Origin: JASGCP01 sp965263285
GTDB taxonomy: Bacteria; Bacteroidota; Bacteroidia; Chitinophagales; Chitinophagaceae
Length of the DNA stretch: 64,000 nt
Direction: 5' to 3'
Assembly: GCA_965263285.1 (NCBI GenBank)
Contig: CBDHHD010000016.1
Location: 1,178,001-1,242,000, forward strand
This document shows, one piece after another, positions 9,339 through 18,283 of the stretch (the stretch's first letter is position 1; each line of letters opens with the position of its first letter). Made by a program: the position numbers and the translations under genes. The notes under the pieces were generated by a model that was not told where the DNA came from, made no database searches, and worked only from the letters and a program-made list of their open reading frames with translations.

Positions 9339-9369
9339 TTTGTTATCTAACATAAAAAGTTTATATTTG
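9339..9369 (+). promoter_or_regulatory. Bacteroidota-type promoter for tRNA-Cys
   Basis: TTTG (9339-9342), 19 bp, then TATATTTG (9362-9369) exactly fits the Bacteroidota -33/-7 consensus (TTTG-N19-TAnnTTTG). Transcription would start about 10 bp before the tRNA. Confidence 0.75.
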
Positions 9370-9385
9370 CATTTTTAAAAATTTA

Positions 9386-9456
9386 GGTCCTGTGGCCGAG
9401 TGGTTAGGCAGAGCTCTGCAAAAGCTTCTACAGCGGTTCGAATCCGCTCGGGACCT
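9386..9456 (+). tRNA. tRNA-Cys (GCA)
   Basis: 71 nt. The acceptor GGTCCTG pairs with CGGGACC (one G-U), the D arm is GCC...GGC, the anticodon stem GAGCT/AGCTT encloses loop CTGCAAA with anticodon GCA at 9418-9420, and the T arm AGCGG-TTCGAAT-CCGCT is perfect. The discriminator is U and CCA is not encoded. The usual promoter lies immediately upstream. Confidence 0.96.
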
Positions 9457-9497
9457 CTCTTTGAAATAACAAAATAGAACATCTAATCTATTTTTAT

Positions 9498-9893
9498 ATG
9501 AAGTATTCTCAAACAATAGGCATTATGGCTGTTTGTGTTATTATAATAAATTCTTTTTTTCATTGGATTTATATTCCTACGCTTCATCTCTATTTAGATG
9601 GCTTTCATGGTGTTGTTAATGAAAACCTAGATTTTGGCAAACAAGGATTTGTATATATATTTTTAGGTTTTTGGTTAATTATATTTTTTACCATTCCTCG
9701 TATATGGGCAAAGCGAGCTAACCTTTTTATGGGTTTTATTTTATTAGCTTGGGTTATTAGAAATACAGTATTATTTTCAATATGTAGAAATGCTGAATGT
9801 CCTAAAATAAAATTCCCCCTCTATTGTATATTGCTCATGGCATTTGTTGTTATTACCATGACATTATTACCTAAAATTAAAAAAAATAGCTAA
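9498..9893 (+). CDS. Small four-helix integral membrane protein
   Basis: 131 aa, family not recognised. Four hydrophobic segments are visible at about residues 8-28, 50-68, 76-94 and 105-124, with short loops and a lysine-rich C-terminus (PKIKKNS). No catalytic motif. It starts 42 bp after the tRNA-Cys and could be read from the same promoter. A palindromic repeat follows about 30 bp after the stop. The length, even helix spacing and good start suggest a real gene; function unknown. Confidence 0.7.
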   Translation: MKYSQTIGIMAVCVIIINSFFHWIYIPTLHLYLDGFHGVVNENLDFGKQGFVYIFLGFWLIIFFTIPRIWAKRANLFMGFILLAWVIRNTVLFSICRNAECPKIKFPLYCILLMAFVVITMTLLPKIKKNS

Positions 9894-9924
9894 TAAAGAA
9901 TGGCTAATTGTTACATTGTTGAAA

Positions 9925-10060
9925 ATAAAGGCTACATCTTTTTTTGAGGTGTTGGAAGCATGGATTATTACATAAATATAAACATGGAAATAATAGGAAA
10001 TGTCTGATGAGGACTGCCCTCAGATAAAGAGCGTTACAAAACGAGGTGAGCGTTATTTTA
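9925..10060 (+). repeat. Left part of an older palindromic repeat
   Basis: GGCTACATCTTTTTTTGAGG through ACAAAACGAGGTGAGCG matches the family core, then stops abruptly just before the ATAAAATA target duplication of the next insertion. Confidence 0.8.
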
Positions 10061-10068
10061 ATAAAATA

Positions 10069-11034
10069 GGTATAACGATTTTTTTAGTGAACAACGACAA
10101 CGATAATATATGTTTAAAAAAAACCAATTTATTTTTGGCTACGCCTTTTTTTGAGGTGCTGGAAGCATGGATTATTACATACATATAAACATGGAAATAA
10201 TAGGAAATATCTGATGAGGACTGCCCTCAGATAAAGAGCGTTACAAAACGAGGTGAGCGAAGCGACCAGCGAGAATGTGGGGCGGACATTTTTATATATG
10301 AATCGTTATGATGAGCATAAAGTATGTACATAAAAGATCACTATGGATAAGCTCATCATAACGATTCATACCTAACCGCCTCCCATTCATTCTCGCTAGC
10401 GTAGCGAGCCGTAGTTTTGTAGCTCTTTATCTGCAGGCTTGATTTTTTCTTTGTTTCTTTCTTTTGTATCAAGACAAAAGAAAGAAAAAGATATAAAAAA
10501 ACAAATAATGAATCTATACCTGAGTCATTAAAAAAAAGGTGTATTTTAATAACTGCTCACTAAAAAAGTCGTTATACCATACTTTGTTCTATTTCGGTAA
10601 ACTTAAATTGGTCCCATAAAAAAATCGTTATACCATACATATAAACATGGAAATAATAGGAAATATCTGATGAGGACTGCCCTCAGATAAAGAGCGTTAC
10701 AAAACGAGGTGAGCGAAGCGACCAGCGAGAATGTGGGGCGGACATTTTTATATATGAATCGTTATGATGAGCATAAAGTATGTACATAAAAGATACCTAT
10801 GGATAAGCTCATCATAACGATTCATACCTAACCGCCTCCCATTCATTCTCGCTAGCGTAGCGAGCCGTAGTTTTGTAGCTCTTTATTTGCAGGCTTGATT
10901 TTTTCTTTGTTTCTTTCTTTTGTATCAAGACAAAAGAAAGAAAAAGATATAAAAAAACAAATAATGAATCTATACCTGAGTCATTAAAAAAAAGGTGTAT
11001 TTTAATAACTGCTCACTAAAAAAGTCGTTATACC
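10069..11034 (+). mobile_element. Palindromic element (GGTATAAC type) with internal tandem duplication and target duplication
   Basis: The outer ends are GGTATAACGATTTTTTTAGT (10069) and its inverse ending GTTATACC (11034). ATAAAATA flanks both sides (10061-10068 and 11035-11042), a perfect 8-bp target duplication. Inside, about 400 bp is present twice in direct orientation (from about 10183 and from 10639), each half ending with a copy of the right terminus (10578 and 11034). The simplest reading is one insertion of about 510 bp that later duplicated in place. No transposase gene. It lies directly upstream of ispG and its right flank forms the ispG leader. Confidence 0.9.
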
Positions 11035-11071
11035 ATAAAATAGATAACTTTACATAATAAAATGGTTTACT

Positions 11072-12982
11072 ATGACAACATTGTTTTATCGTTATCCTAC
11101 CAAAGAAGTGAGTATTGGGAATATCATTATAGGCAATGGACATCCTATTGTAACCCAAACAATGACCACTACAAATACATTAGATACAAAAGCCACCGTA
11201 GAACAAAGCATACGATGTATTAGAGCAGGAGCCGATATGGTACGCATTACAGCCCCTTCATTAAAAGAAGCCGAAAATCTATTGCTTATTAAACAGCAAT
11301 TAAGAGCACAAGGCTTTAACACTCCCTTAATTGCTGATATCCATTTTACTCCTAATGCTGCTGAAATAGCTGCTCGTATTGTAGAAAAAGTGCGTATTAA
11401 CCCAGGGAATTATGTTGATAAAAAGAAATTCGCAACCATACACTATACCGATCAAGAATATAGGCAAGAAATAGAAAGAATTCGCATGCGTGTATTACCG
11501 CTATTAAAGGTTTGTAAGGAATACGGAACAGCTATTCGTATTGGCACCAATCATGGTTCGCTAAGTGATAGAATTATGTCTCGCTATGGCGATACCCCTA
11601 TTGGAATGGTAGAAAGTGCAATGGAGTTTATTCGCATAGCAAGAGATGAAAATTTTCATCAAATAGTGTTAAGCATGAAATCAAGTAATCCACAAGTAAT
11701 GATAGAAGCATATAGATTACTGATGCAAACAATGATACAAGAGTTTAAAGAGTGTTATCCTCTTCATTTGGGTGTAACAGAAGCTGGAGATGGAGAAGAG
11801 GGAAGAATTAAAAGTGCTATTGGCATAGGATCTCTATTAGAAGAAGGATTGGGAGATACGATTCGTGTGTCACTTACCGAAGAGCCCGAAGCAGAAATAG
11901 TTGTATGCAAACAATTAATTCAATTATATGGTACACCTACCAAACCACTACAATCACCAACCTATACATATCATTATACTACGGCAGGCTATTTGCGAAT
12001 GCCTACTAAAGCAATAGATGGTATAGGGGGCTCACATGTGCCTATCGTTATTGCCGACTTTTCAATGATTCCTGCCATTACGCATAACGATCTGTCTCTT
12101 ATTGGATATCATTATAATGCTATAACAGATAAATGGACAATCGCAGATAGAGCAGCAGATGCTATTTTTATAGGCAATCAACCATGTAATATATCACTCC
12201 CTACTACGCTTTTATTAATTGTTAATTATAATAATAATAATAATCACCATCATCATCATATCTACTATTTATCTGATTATGCTGATATAGATACAAAAGA
12301 TAATAGAAAAAAAATAATCTATATAGATCCGCACATACATACGCCCCAAGAAGTAGCCATCCAATTACAGTCTTATAACACTTGCATATTGCTGTTGAAA
12401 ATACATGCCCATATTCCATTATATATTACTAAAAAATGGATACAAGACATTCGAGAAAAAGATATACTATTCCCGATTATATTTCAGCTATCGCATGAAA
12501 GTAATCACATAGAACTTGCTCGTATTCATTTTTCAGTACATGCAGGGCAGTTATTGCTTTCCGGTATGGGCGATGGTGTATTTTTAAATTTTATTCATTC
12601 AGATACATCAAAAAAAGAAATTTCATTTTTATTACAAACCAGCTTTTCTATTTTGCAAGGCACTCGTACTCGTATCTCAAAAACAGAATATATTTCTTGT
12701 CCTAGCTGTGGTAGAACCTTATTTGATTTACAAGAAACAACGGCTAAAATAAAAGCGGTTACACAACACTTAAAGGGAGTTAAAATTGCTATTATGGGAT
12801 GTATTGTAAATGGACCGGGCGAAATGGCTGATGCTGATTTTGGCTTTGTAGGGAGTGGTGTAAATAAGATTACGCTGTATAAAGGGAAGGATATTATAAA
12901 ACGAAATATAGATAGTGAAGTGGCATTGCAAGCTTTAATACAATTGTTAAAAGATAGCCAAGTATGGGTAGAACCTATGTAA
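11072..12982 (+). CDS. ispG: 4-hydroxy-3-methylbut-2-enyl diphosphate synthase, long three-domain form
   Basis: 636 aa. It converts methylerythritol cyclodiphosphate to HMBPP in the non-mevalonate isoprenoid pathway. An N-terminal TIM barrel (about 1-270; NTLDTKATVEQ, GADMVRITAPS, ADIHFTPNAA, VRINPGNYVD, GVTEAGDGEEGRIKSA) is followed by the insert domain of the plant/Bacteroidota long form (about 290-530), then the Fe-S domain with CPSCGRT (near 545) and MGCIVNGPGE (near 576), which supply the three cluster cysteines. Odd: the insert contains a run of five Asn and five His encoded by AAT/CAT repeats at about 12229-12259. The ATG at 11072 is the best start. The palindromic insertion ends 38 bp upstream, so the promoter may come partly from it. 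Confidence 0.97.
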   Translation: MTTLFYRYPTKEVSIGNIIIGNGHPIVTQTMTTTNTLDTKATVEQSIRCIRAGADMVRITAPSLKEAENLLLIKQQLRAQGFNTPLIADIHFTPNAAEIAARIVEKVRINPGNYVDKKKFATIHYTDQEYRQEIERIRMRVLPLLKVCKEYGTAIRIGTNHGSLSDRIMSRYGDTPIGMVESAMEFIRIARDENFHQIVLSMKSSNPQVMIEAYRLLMQTMIQEFKECYPLHLGVTEAGDGEEGRIKSAIGIGSLLEEGLGDTIRVSLTEEPEAEIVVCKQLIQLYGTPTKPLQSPTYTYHYTTAGYLRMPTKAIDGIGGSHVPIVIADFSMIPAITHNDLSLIGYHYNAITDKWTIADRAADAIFIGNQPCNISLPTTLLLIVNYNNNNNHHHHHIYYLSDYADIDTKDNRKKIIYIDPHIHTPQEVAIQLQSYNTCILLLKIHAHIPLYITKKWIQDIREKDILFPIIFQLSHESNHIELARIHFSVHAGQLLLSGMGDGVFLNFIHSDTSKKEISFLLQTSFSILQGTRTRISKTEYISCPSCGRTLFDLQETTAKIKAVTQHLKGVKIAIMGCIVNGPGEMADADFGFVGSGVNKITLYKGKDIIKRNIDSEVALQALIQLLKDSQVWVEPM

Positions 12983-12995
12983 GCTATTACACCTA

Positions 12996-14351
12996 TTATG
13001 TTATTTCTATTTTGTAATATTCTTTTGTGTGGGTATTTATTTTATGTTTATCAGATATTCGTTTGCCTACCACCCATAATATTCTTTTATTAGCATCACA
13101 TAATACCCATATCTTTTCTTTATCTGTTTGAGATAGTTTAAGGTCTATAAGAAATTTCTTTATTTTTTTCTTTTTGTTTAACCCTAAAGGATAAAAATAA
13201 TCTCCTGGCATCCATTTTCGTAGCATGAAGGGCAAGACAATATCATTGCTATCTAAACAAGCAACAAAAGGATTGGCATGATGTATGCATGAAGGATGGG
13301 AAGAATGCATTTTCTTAGTGATGGTTATATTACCTAAGGCAAAAGGTATCGACATAGGCACTTGCTCTATTAATAGATGCTGAGACAATGAAGTATCCAG
13401 AAGTGCAATAATAAGATGATGCTTGTTTGTAAACACACGATGAGTAGCAGAGCAAACGGTTTTGCCCATTTGGCTTTCTAAAATTTGATGGACAAATACC
13501 ATTTGAGCACTTGTAAATGCAAATGTTTTTAATATGTCCCATAAGACAACCTGATATCCTTTTTGTTTTAAGATAGCGCGAATAGGAATTTTAATTTCCT
13601 CTCCTTCTTTTATGATCCACTTCTTTTTTATTTCTTCTATCTTTTCTTTATATATGATTTCTACTTCTTTACATCGTTGTATGGTAGTAAGAATATTTTT
13701 TTTTATTTGAGGTATTTCTTTAGCTAATAGTGGGAGTATGTTAAGACGAATATAGTTTCTTGTATATTCATCTGTTGCATTAGAGCTATCTTCTACCCAA
13801 GTAAGTTGGTGTTGTAAAGCATAATCTAATAGTGCTTCTTTCCATATAAATAAGAGAGGTCGTATAATATGTTGTTGGATAGGTAAGATGCCTCTTAGTC
13901 CATCAATACTTGTGCCCCTACAAAAATGAAAAAAAGCCGTTTCTATATTATCATCTGCATGATGTGCTGTAAGTACATAGTGATATATAGGAGGTGTTTG
14001 ATAGATAAGTGAATGAAACCAATGATAGCGAATATCTCTTGCGGCTTCTTGTATGCCACACCCATGTTCGTGCGCGTATTGTTTTGTGTTGCATGTATGT
14101 ATTAAAAGAGGTACTTGATAAAGATGAGACAAATTTTTCACAAATATCTCATCACGCATGCTTTCTTCTCCTCTTAGTTGGAAATTAACATGTGCCATGG
14201 TAAAAGGAATTGATTTTGAGTAGAGGATATGTGCCAATACAACACTATCTATTCCTCCGCTAATGGCAAGTAATATCTTTTTACCTTCTTGTATTTTTTT
14301 TTCTATGATAGAAACACTATCGATAATGTGAGATATATCATTTTGTTTCAT
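12996..14351 (-). CDS. tilS: tRNA(Ile)-lysidine synthetase
   Basis: 451 aa. Forms lysidine at C34 of the AUA-reading tRNA-Ile, using ATP and lysine. The N-terminal PP-loop motif LLAISGGIDSVVLAHIL (near residue 30) and TAHHADDNIETAFFHFCRG (near 130) are the N-type ATPase signatures. The C-terminal part carries the TilS substrate-binding region (LRKWMPGDYFYPLG, then KKIKKFLIDLKLS and WVVGKRISD). It is last in the operon, 9 bp after tyrA, and convergent with ispG across a 13-bp gap. Essential in most bacteria. Confidence 0.95.
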   Translation of the reverse strand: MKQNDISHIIDSVSIIEKKIQEGKKILLAISGGIDSVVLAHILYSKSIPFTMAHVNFQLRGEESMRDEIFVKNLSHLYQVPLLIHTCNTKQYAHEHGCGIQEAARDIRYHWFHSLIYQTPPIYHYVLTAHHADDNIETAFFHFCRGTSIDGLRGILPIQQHIIRPLLFIWKEALLDYALQHQLTWVEDSSNATDEYTRNYIRLNILPLLAKEIPQIKKNILTTIQRCKEVEIIYKEKIEEIKKKWIIKEGEEIKIPIRAILKQKGYQVVLWDILKTFAFTSAQMVFVHQILESQMGKTVCSATHRVFTNKHHLIIALLDTSLSQHLLIEQVPMSIPFALGNITITKKMHSSHPSCIHHANPFVACLDSNDIVLPFMLRKWMPGDYFYPLGLNKKKKIKKFLIDLKLSQTDKEKIWVLCDANKRILWVVGKRISDKHKINTHTKEYYKIEIT

Positions 14352-14360
14352 CGTAGTAGA

Positions 14361-15215
14361 TTACTTAAGAATTCTTTTAATTTCATTTGCATGATGCATC
14401 ATATTCATTAATTTTTTTTTATTGTTTTCTTCTAATGATATTTTAAATGCTTGCAATTGTTTAATATGTTCATTTAACACTTCTAAAATATTTTTTTTAT
14501 TTTCTAATAAAATAGGCGCCCACATATATGGGTTGCTTTTTGCTAATCGTACAGTACTTTCAAAACCACTACTTGCAAGGTTAAAAATTTGTTTTTCTTC
14601 TTTTTCTTTTTCTAATACGGTATTTGCAAGTGCAAAAGAAGTAATATGAGAAATATGGCTAATATACGCCACATGAATATCATGTTGGTGTGCGGATAGA
14701 TATATTAAACGCATTTCTAATTGTTGGTATAATTTTTTTACCCACTGTAGTGCATCTCTATCTGATTTTGATTGCTCACATATTAAGGTGGCTTTGTTTT
14801 TAAAAGCATTTTTAACAGCTGCTTGTGGTCCACTATGTTCTGTTCCCCACATAGGATGTGTAGCCACAAAGCGTTTTCTTTGGGGGTGATGGGCAATGGT
14901 TTTACATATATGTTCTTTTGTAGATCCCACATCCATTACTATTTGTTGAGGAGAGATGAGCGATAGTATTTGTGGCAATAATATATTTGTAATATTAATA
15001 GGGGTAGCAACAATGAATATGTTGGCTATTTGAATAGCTTTTTTTAATGAGCACGCTTTATTGATGATGCCTAATTGAAGCGCTTGTTTAATATGTTCTT
15101 TATTATTATCCACTCCTATTACGGTATGAGCAATACCTAAAGATTGTATAGCATAACCTAATGAACCTCCTATTAATCCTACTCCAATAATAGCAACATT
15201 CGTTTCTTTTTTCAT
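14361..15215 (-). CDS. tyrA: Prephenate dehydrogenase
   Basis: 284 aa. Oxidises prephenate to hydroxyphenylpyruvate in tyrosine synthesis. The N-terminal Rossmann fold has VAIIGVGLIGGSLGYAI at residue 8. Catalytic region: THPMWGTEHSGPQAA (conserved His), then LSAHQHDIHVAYISHISHIT, a helical domain typical of TyrA. There is no fused chorismate mutase or ACT domain. It starts 5 bp after the aminotransferase gene, so translation is probably coupled. The order pheA-aminotransferase-tyrA is typical of Bacteroidota; the aroF-type DAHP synthase/chorismate mutase often found next is not here. Confidence 0.93.
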   Translation of the reverse strand: MKKETNVAIIGVGLIGGSLGYAIQSLGIAHTVIGVDNNKEHIKQALQLGIINKACSLKKAIQIANIFIVATPINITNILLPQILSLISPQQIVMDVGSTKEHICKTIAHHPQRKRFVATHPMWGTEHSGPQAAVKNAFKNKATLICEQSKSDRDALQWVKKLYQQLEMRLIYLSAHQHDIHVAYISHISHITSFALANTVLEKEKEEKQIFNLASSGFESTVRLAKSNPYMWAPILLENKKNILEVLNEHIKQLQAFKISLEENNKKKLMNMMHHANEIKRILK

Positions 15216-15220
15216 GTTAT

Positions 15221-16372
15221 TTATATTTGTTGAATGCGCTGTAAGGCTTCTATAAACTTAGTTTCTTCACCACATAAACTAATACGGATATATGCATCTC
15301 CTTCGTTTCCAAAAATTCCTCCGGGGGTGATAAATACATTCGCATTGTATAATATGTTATCACACATATCATAGCTATCTTTATAGGAAGCAGGTATTTT
15401 AGCCCATACAAACATACCCGTTTGATTGGTTTGAAAATTTGTTTTTAATGCAGTAAGAATAGCAAATGCATGGGTTCGTCTTTTATGATATATGTTATTG
15501 AGTGAGTTAAACCACTCTTTATCTAAGGTAAGTGCTTGTGCGGTGGCTTCTTGTATAGCTGTAAACATGCCACTATCCATATTGCTTTTAAATTGCATTA
15601 CCTGGTCTATTTTTTCGCTATTAGATAGAAGCATGCCCACACGCCATCCTGCCATATTATGCGACTTGCTAAGTGAGTTTAATTCAATAGCCACTTCTTT
15701 AGCTCCATCTACTTCTAACAAACTCAATGGGTGGCTATTTAGAATAAAACTATAGGGATTATCGTGACAAATTAATATTTGATGTTTTTTAGCGAAATCA
15801 ACCATTCTTTCAAATTGTTTCATAGATGCAGGCTGACCAGTAGGCATGTGGGGGTAATTTACCCACATTATCTTTACCTTGGTAAGATCGCTATCTTCAA
15901 GAACATCCCATTGGGGATACCAATTATTTTTTTCGTTTAGTATATAAGGAACGCATATACCACCTGCTAATTTCACAGCCGACTGATAAGTGGGGTACCC
16001 TGGATTAGGTATTAATACTTTATCTCCTGGATTTAAGTAGGTCATACAAATATGAACAATGCCTTCTTTGCTACCTATAAGGGGGTATATTTCTTTTTGA
16101 GGGTCAAGGGTTACGCGATACCATTGTTGGTACCAATTGGCTATGCTTTCTCTTAAGGATGCTATCCCTTTATAACTTGAATATCCATGTATGTGAGGCA
16201 ATAGCGCTTGTGTAGATAGCGTAGCAATAACGGAGGGATGTGGGGGCATATCAGGACTACCGATGCCTAGATTAATAATTTTTTTTCCTTGTTGGTTGAG
16301 TGTTTCTATTTCTCTTAGTTTCTTTGAGAAATAGTATTCTTCGATTCCTCCTAATCTATTGGCTACTTGCAT
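15221..16372 (-). CDS. PLP-dependent class I aminotransferase, probably aromatic
   Basis: 383 aa, full-length fold-type I enzyme. Seen: an N-terminal INLGIGSPDMPPHP loop, SKEGIVHICMTYLNPGD, NPGYPTYQSAVKLAGG, MWVNYPHMPTGQPA, CHDNPYSFI, and the Schiff-base lysine in ELNSLSKSHNMAGWRVGML. The C-terminus has ITPGGIFGNEGDAYIRISLC with the carboxylate-binding arginine. Between pheA and tyrA the likely role is transamination of phenylpyruvate and hydroxyphenylpyruvate (or prephenate). Sequence alone resembles LL-diaminopimelate/aspartate-type aminotransferases, so the substrate is inferred from context. Confidence 0.92.
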   Translation of the reverse strand: MQVANRLGGIEEYYFSKKLREIETLNQQGKKIINLGIGSPDMPPHPSVIATLSTQALLPHIHGYSSYKGIASLRESIANWYQQWYRVTLDPQKEIYPLIGSKEGIVHICMTYLNPGDKVLIPNPGYPTYQSAVKLAGGICVPYILNEKNNWYPQWDVLEDSDLTKVKIMWVNYPHMPTGQPASMKQFERMVDFAKKHQILICHDNPYSFILNSHPLSLLEVDGAKEVAIELNSLSKSHNMAGWRVGMLLSNSEKIDQVMQFKSNMDSGMFTAIQEATAQALTLDKEWFNSLNNIYHKRRTHAFAILTALKTNFQTNQTGMFVWAKIPASYKDSYDMCDNILYNANVFITPGGIFGNEGDAYIRISLCGEETKFIEALQRIQQI

Positions 16373-16387
16373 AATAGTAATTTAAAG

Positions 16388-17206
16388 TTATTTTCCATTT
16401 TTATATACGCCAAAAATAGTAAGTTGTTGCGTATGTTTTTTAATCTTTTTAATCACTTTCATAAACTGCGCTTGGGTAGAAAACTCTAAGTCGGCATAAA
16501 AGCTATATAAGAAATCAGTGCCGGGAATAGGCATACTTTGAATGCTAGATAAATTAATTCCTTCTTTTGCAATATCTTTTAAAACAAAAGATAAGCTTCC
16601 TTTTGTATGATAAGTACGAAATTGGATGGATGCTTTATTTGCATTTTCTTGCCAAAAGTTTTTTGATTTTGCCTTTAAAATAAGGAACCGTGTATAATTT
16701 TTCTTTTGCGTATGGATATTGGCTTCAATTATATCGAGATGGTATAACTTAGCCGCTAGTGCACTTGCAATGGCTGCAATATGTTTGCTTTTATGCTGGT
16801 GGATATATTTTGCACTTAAAGCGGTATCTTCAGTAGTTACTAATTTCCAATGATATTTTTCTAAAAATGTATTGCATTGTAATAGAGCCATTTGATGAGA
16901 ATGCACTTCTTTGATATCGTCTAAACAACACCCAGGATTTACTAGTAGCTGTTGTTTAATGGGCAAATATACTTCTCCAACAATTTGCACTTTGCCTTTT
17001 GTTAACAAGCTATAATTAGGTAATATGCTACCTGCAATAGAGTTTTCAATTGCCATAACACCTGCGTATTCCTGGGTAGTATTACTTGCAAAATCAACTA
17101 CCTCTTTAAAAGTGCTACAACAGTGGATATTATTTTTTTTACCAAAAAAACATGTGGCTGCTTCTTGGTGAAAACTACCTTCAAATCCTTGTATAGCTAT
17201 TTCCAT
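16388..17206 (-). CDS. pheA: Prephenate dehydratase with ACT domain
   Basis: 272 aa. Converts prephenate to phenylpyruvate for phenylalanine synthesis. The catalytic domain (about 1-180) has QGFEGSFHQEAA at the N-terminus, AIENSIAGSI, and the catalytic TRF motif in KNYTRFLIL. The ACT domain (about 190-268) has KGSLSFVLKDIAKEGINLSSIQS, the GALxxxL-type site; the ESRP motif is replaced by QSMP. The ACT domain normally gives phenylalanine feedback. No chorismate mutase domain. It precedes the aminotransferase by 15 bp. Confidence 0.95.
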   Translation of the reverse strand: MEIAIQGFEGSFHQEAATCFFGKKNNIHCCSTFKEVVDFASNTTQEYAGVMAIENSIAGSILPNYSLLTKGKVQIVGEVYLPIKQQLLVNPGCCLDDIKEVHSHQMALLQCNTFLEKYHWKLVTTEDTALSAKYIHQHKSKHIAAIASALAAKLYHLDIIEANIHTQKKNYTRFLILKAKSKNFWQENANKASIQFRTYHTKGSLSFVLKDIAKEGINLSSIQSMPIPGTDFLYSFYADLEFSTQAQFMKVIKKIKKHTQQLTIFGVYKNGK

Positions 17207-17244
17207 AAATTATATTTAAAAGCAAATATACGGTTCTTATTCTT

Positions 17245-17880
17245 TTAGTATCCATACATGCGTGCAACTTGTTTTACAATGGTTTCCATATTAGCATCAG
17301 CCCCATTGGGGTTATATGGTTGTTTAAGGCTACTTCCAAAAAGCCTAGCTATCATTTGCCAAAATATAGCCGATATACTTCCTTTATATTCTTGAATAAT
17401 TTCGTAGCAGTTGTTGCCTGTTTGCCGATTAATTAATTTCATAAGTATTTGCCCTTGATAAATAGTTAATGCCTTTAGTTTACTTGTGAATTCTCTTTTT
17501 AGATCTTTTTCTCTTGATCGAATAATGTCTCTTCTTTCGCTACCATCTGTAACACCTTGAAGTTGCATATTGATTTCATTTATAATTTTACCAGCTGCCA
17601 CCGCATAAGGATAGGTTATATAGATAGCTGCTCTTAGCTGATCCCATTGTTGATTTATTTGTGCCCATTTGCCTCGTAAGGTTGTATATACAAATACAGG
17701 TTCTAAAATACTCATGGGAATAGTATCGCCTTGAGGAGTAATATAAGCATATACACGCATGGTATCGTTAGGTCCATAGCGTTGGCTTAATACTCTTGAG
17801 GGCAACGCCATAGCCAATAAGATAATGATATACAAGAGAATGTGATGATGATATTGTACTTGTTTATATTGCCCTATCAT
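17245..17880 (-). CDS. DUF4294-family protein
   Basis: 211 aa. An N-terminal hydrophobic segment (about residues 12-32, ILLYIIILLAMALPSRVLSQ) looks like a signal peptide or anchor. The body MRVYAYITPQGDTIPMSILEPVFVY, the IYITYPYAVAAGKIINEIN strand-helix and RQTGNNCYEIIQEYKGSISAIFWQMIARLFG are typical of DUF4294, a Bacteroidota protein of unknown function. The end of the protein (NPNGADANMETIVKQVARMYG) is more polar. It is first in the leftward operon, 38 bp before pheA. A perfect palindrome lies 10 bp upstream of the start. Function unknown. Confidence 0.85.
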   Translation of the reverse strand: MIGQYKQVQYHHHILLYIIILLAMALPSRVLSQRYGPNDTMRVYAYITPQGDTIPMSILEPVFVYTTLRGKWAQINQQWDQLRAAIYITYPYAVAAGKIINEINMQLQGVTDGSERRDIIRSREKDLKREFTSKLKALTIYQGQILMKLINRQTGNNCYEIIQEYKGSISAIFWQMIARLFGSSLKQPYNPNGADANMETIVKQVARMYGY

Positions 17881-17890
17881 ATGTACATTG

Positions 17891-17915
17891 ACTATATTTA
17901 ATTGTTAAATATAGT
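17891..17915. promoter_or_regulatory. Perfect palindrome upstream of the aromatic operon
   Basis: Arms ACTATATTTA and TAAATATAGT flank a 5-bp ATTGT centre, 10 bp before the DUF4294 start codon. It could be a repressor operator or a leader hairpin. AT-rich DNA makes some palindromes by chance, so the role is inference. Confidence 0.4.
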
Positions 17916-17995
17916 ACTTTATTATGAAAAATATTTGTATTTACAATAAAAAAATGAATTGTCTAAAATGTAATAGTGAAAAAAGGGCTAAATCC

Positions 17996-18221
17996 GGCTA
18001 CATCTTTTTTTGAGGTGCTGGGATAGGTGTGTTTTTGAAACTACTACTCATGTATAATTTAGCATTCGTTTTTTTTATATCTTTTTCTTTCTTTTGTCTT
18101 GATACAAAAGAAAAAATCAAGCCTGCAGATAAAGAGCTACAAAACTACGGCTCACTACGCTAGCGAGAATGAATGGGAGGTGGTTAGGTATGAATCGTTA
18201 TGATGAACATATAACCAAAGT
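17996..18221 (+). repeat. Half copy of palindromic repeat
   Basis: It starts GGCTACATCTTTTTTTGAGG, jumps directly to the AAAGAAAG hairpin, TCAAGCCTGCAGATAAAGAG and GCTAGCGAGAATGAATGGGA, and ends at ATGAATCGTTATGATG, half of the central palindrome. Most of one arm is deleted. It lies between the divergent DUF4294 operon and the GlmU-like gene. Confidence 0.8.
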
Positions 18222-18283
18222 CGCTTATAAATAAAATGTTTAATATTGTGTTTTATATATATTACCATATTATTAGTTATTGT

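Noticed and set aside
12222..12419. Asn/His run in IspG as an engineered tag or assembly error
   Set aside because: It is in frame inside the variable insert domain and made of simple AAT/CAT repeats, which AT-rich genomes often have.
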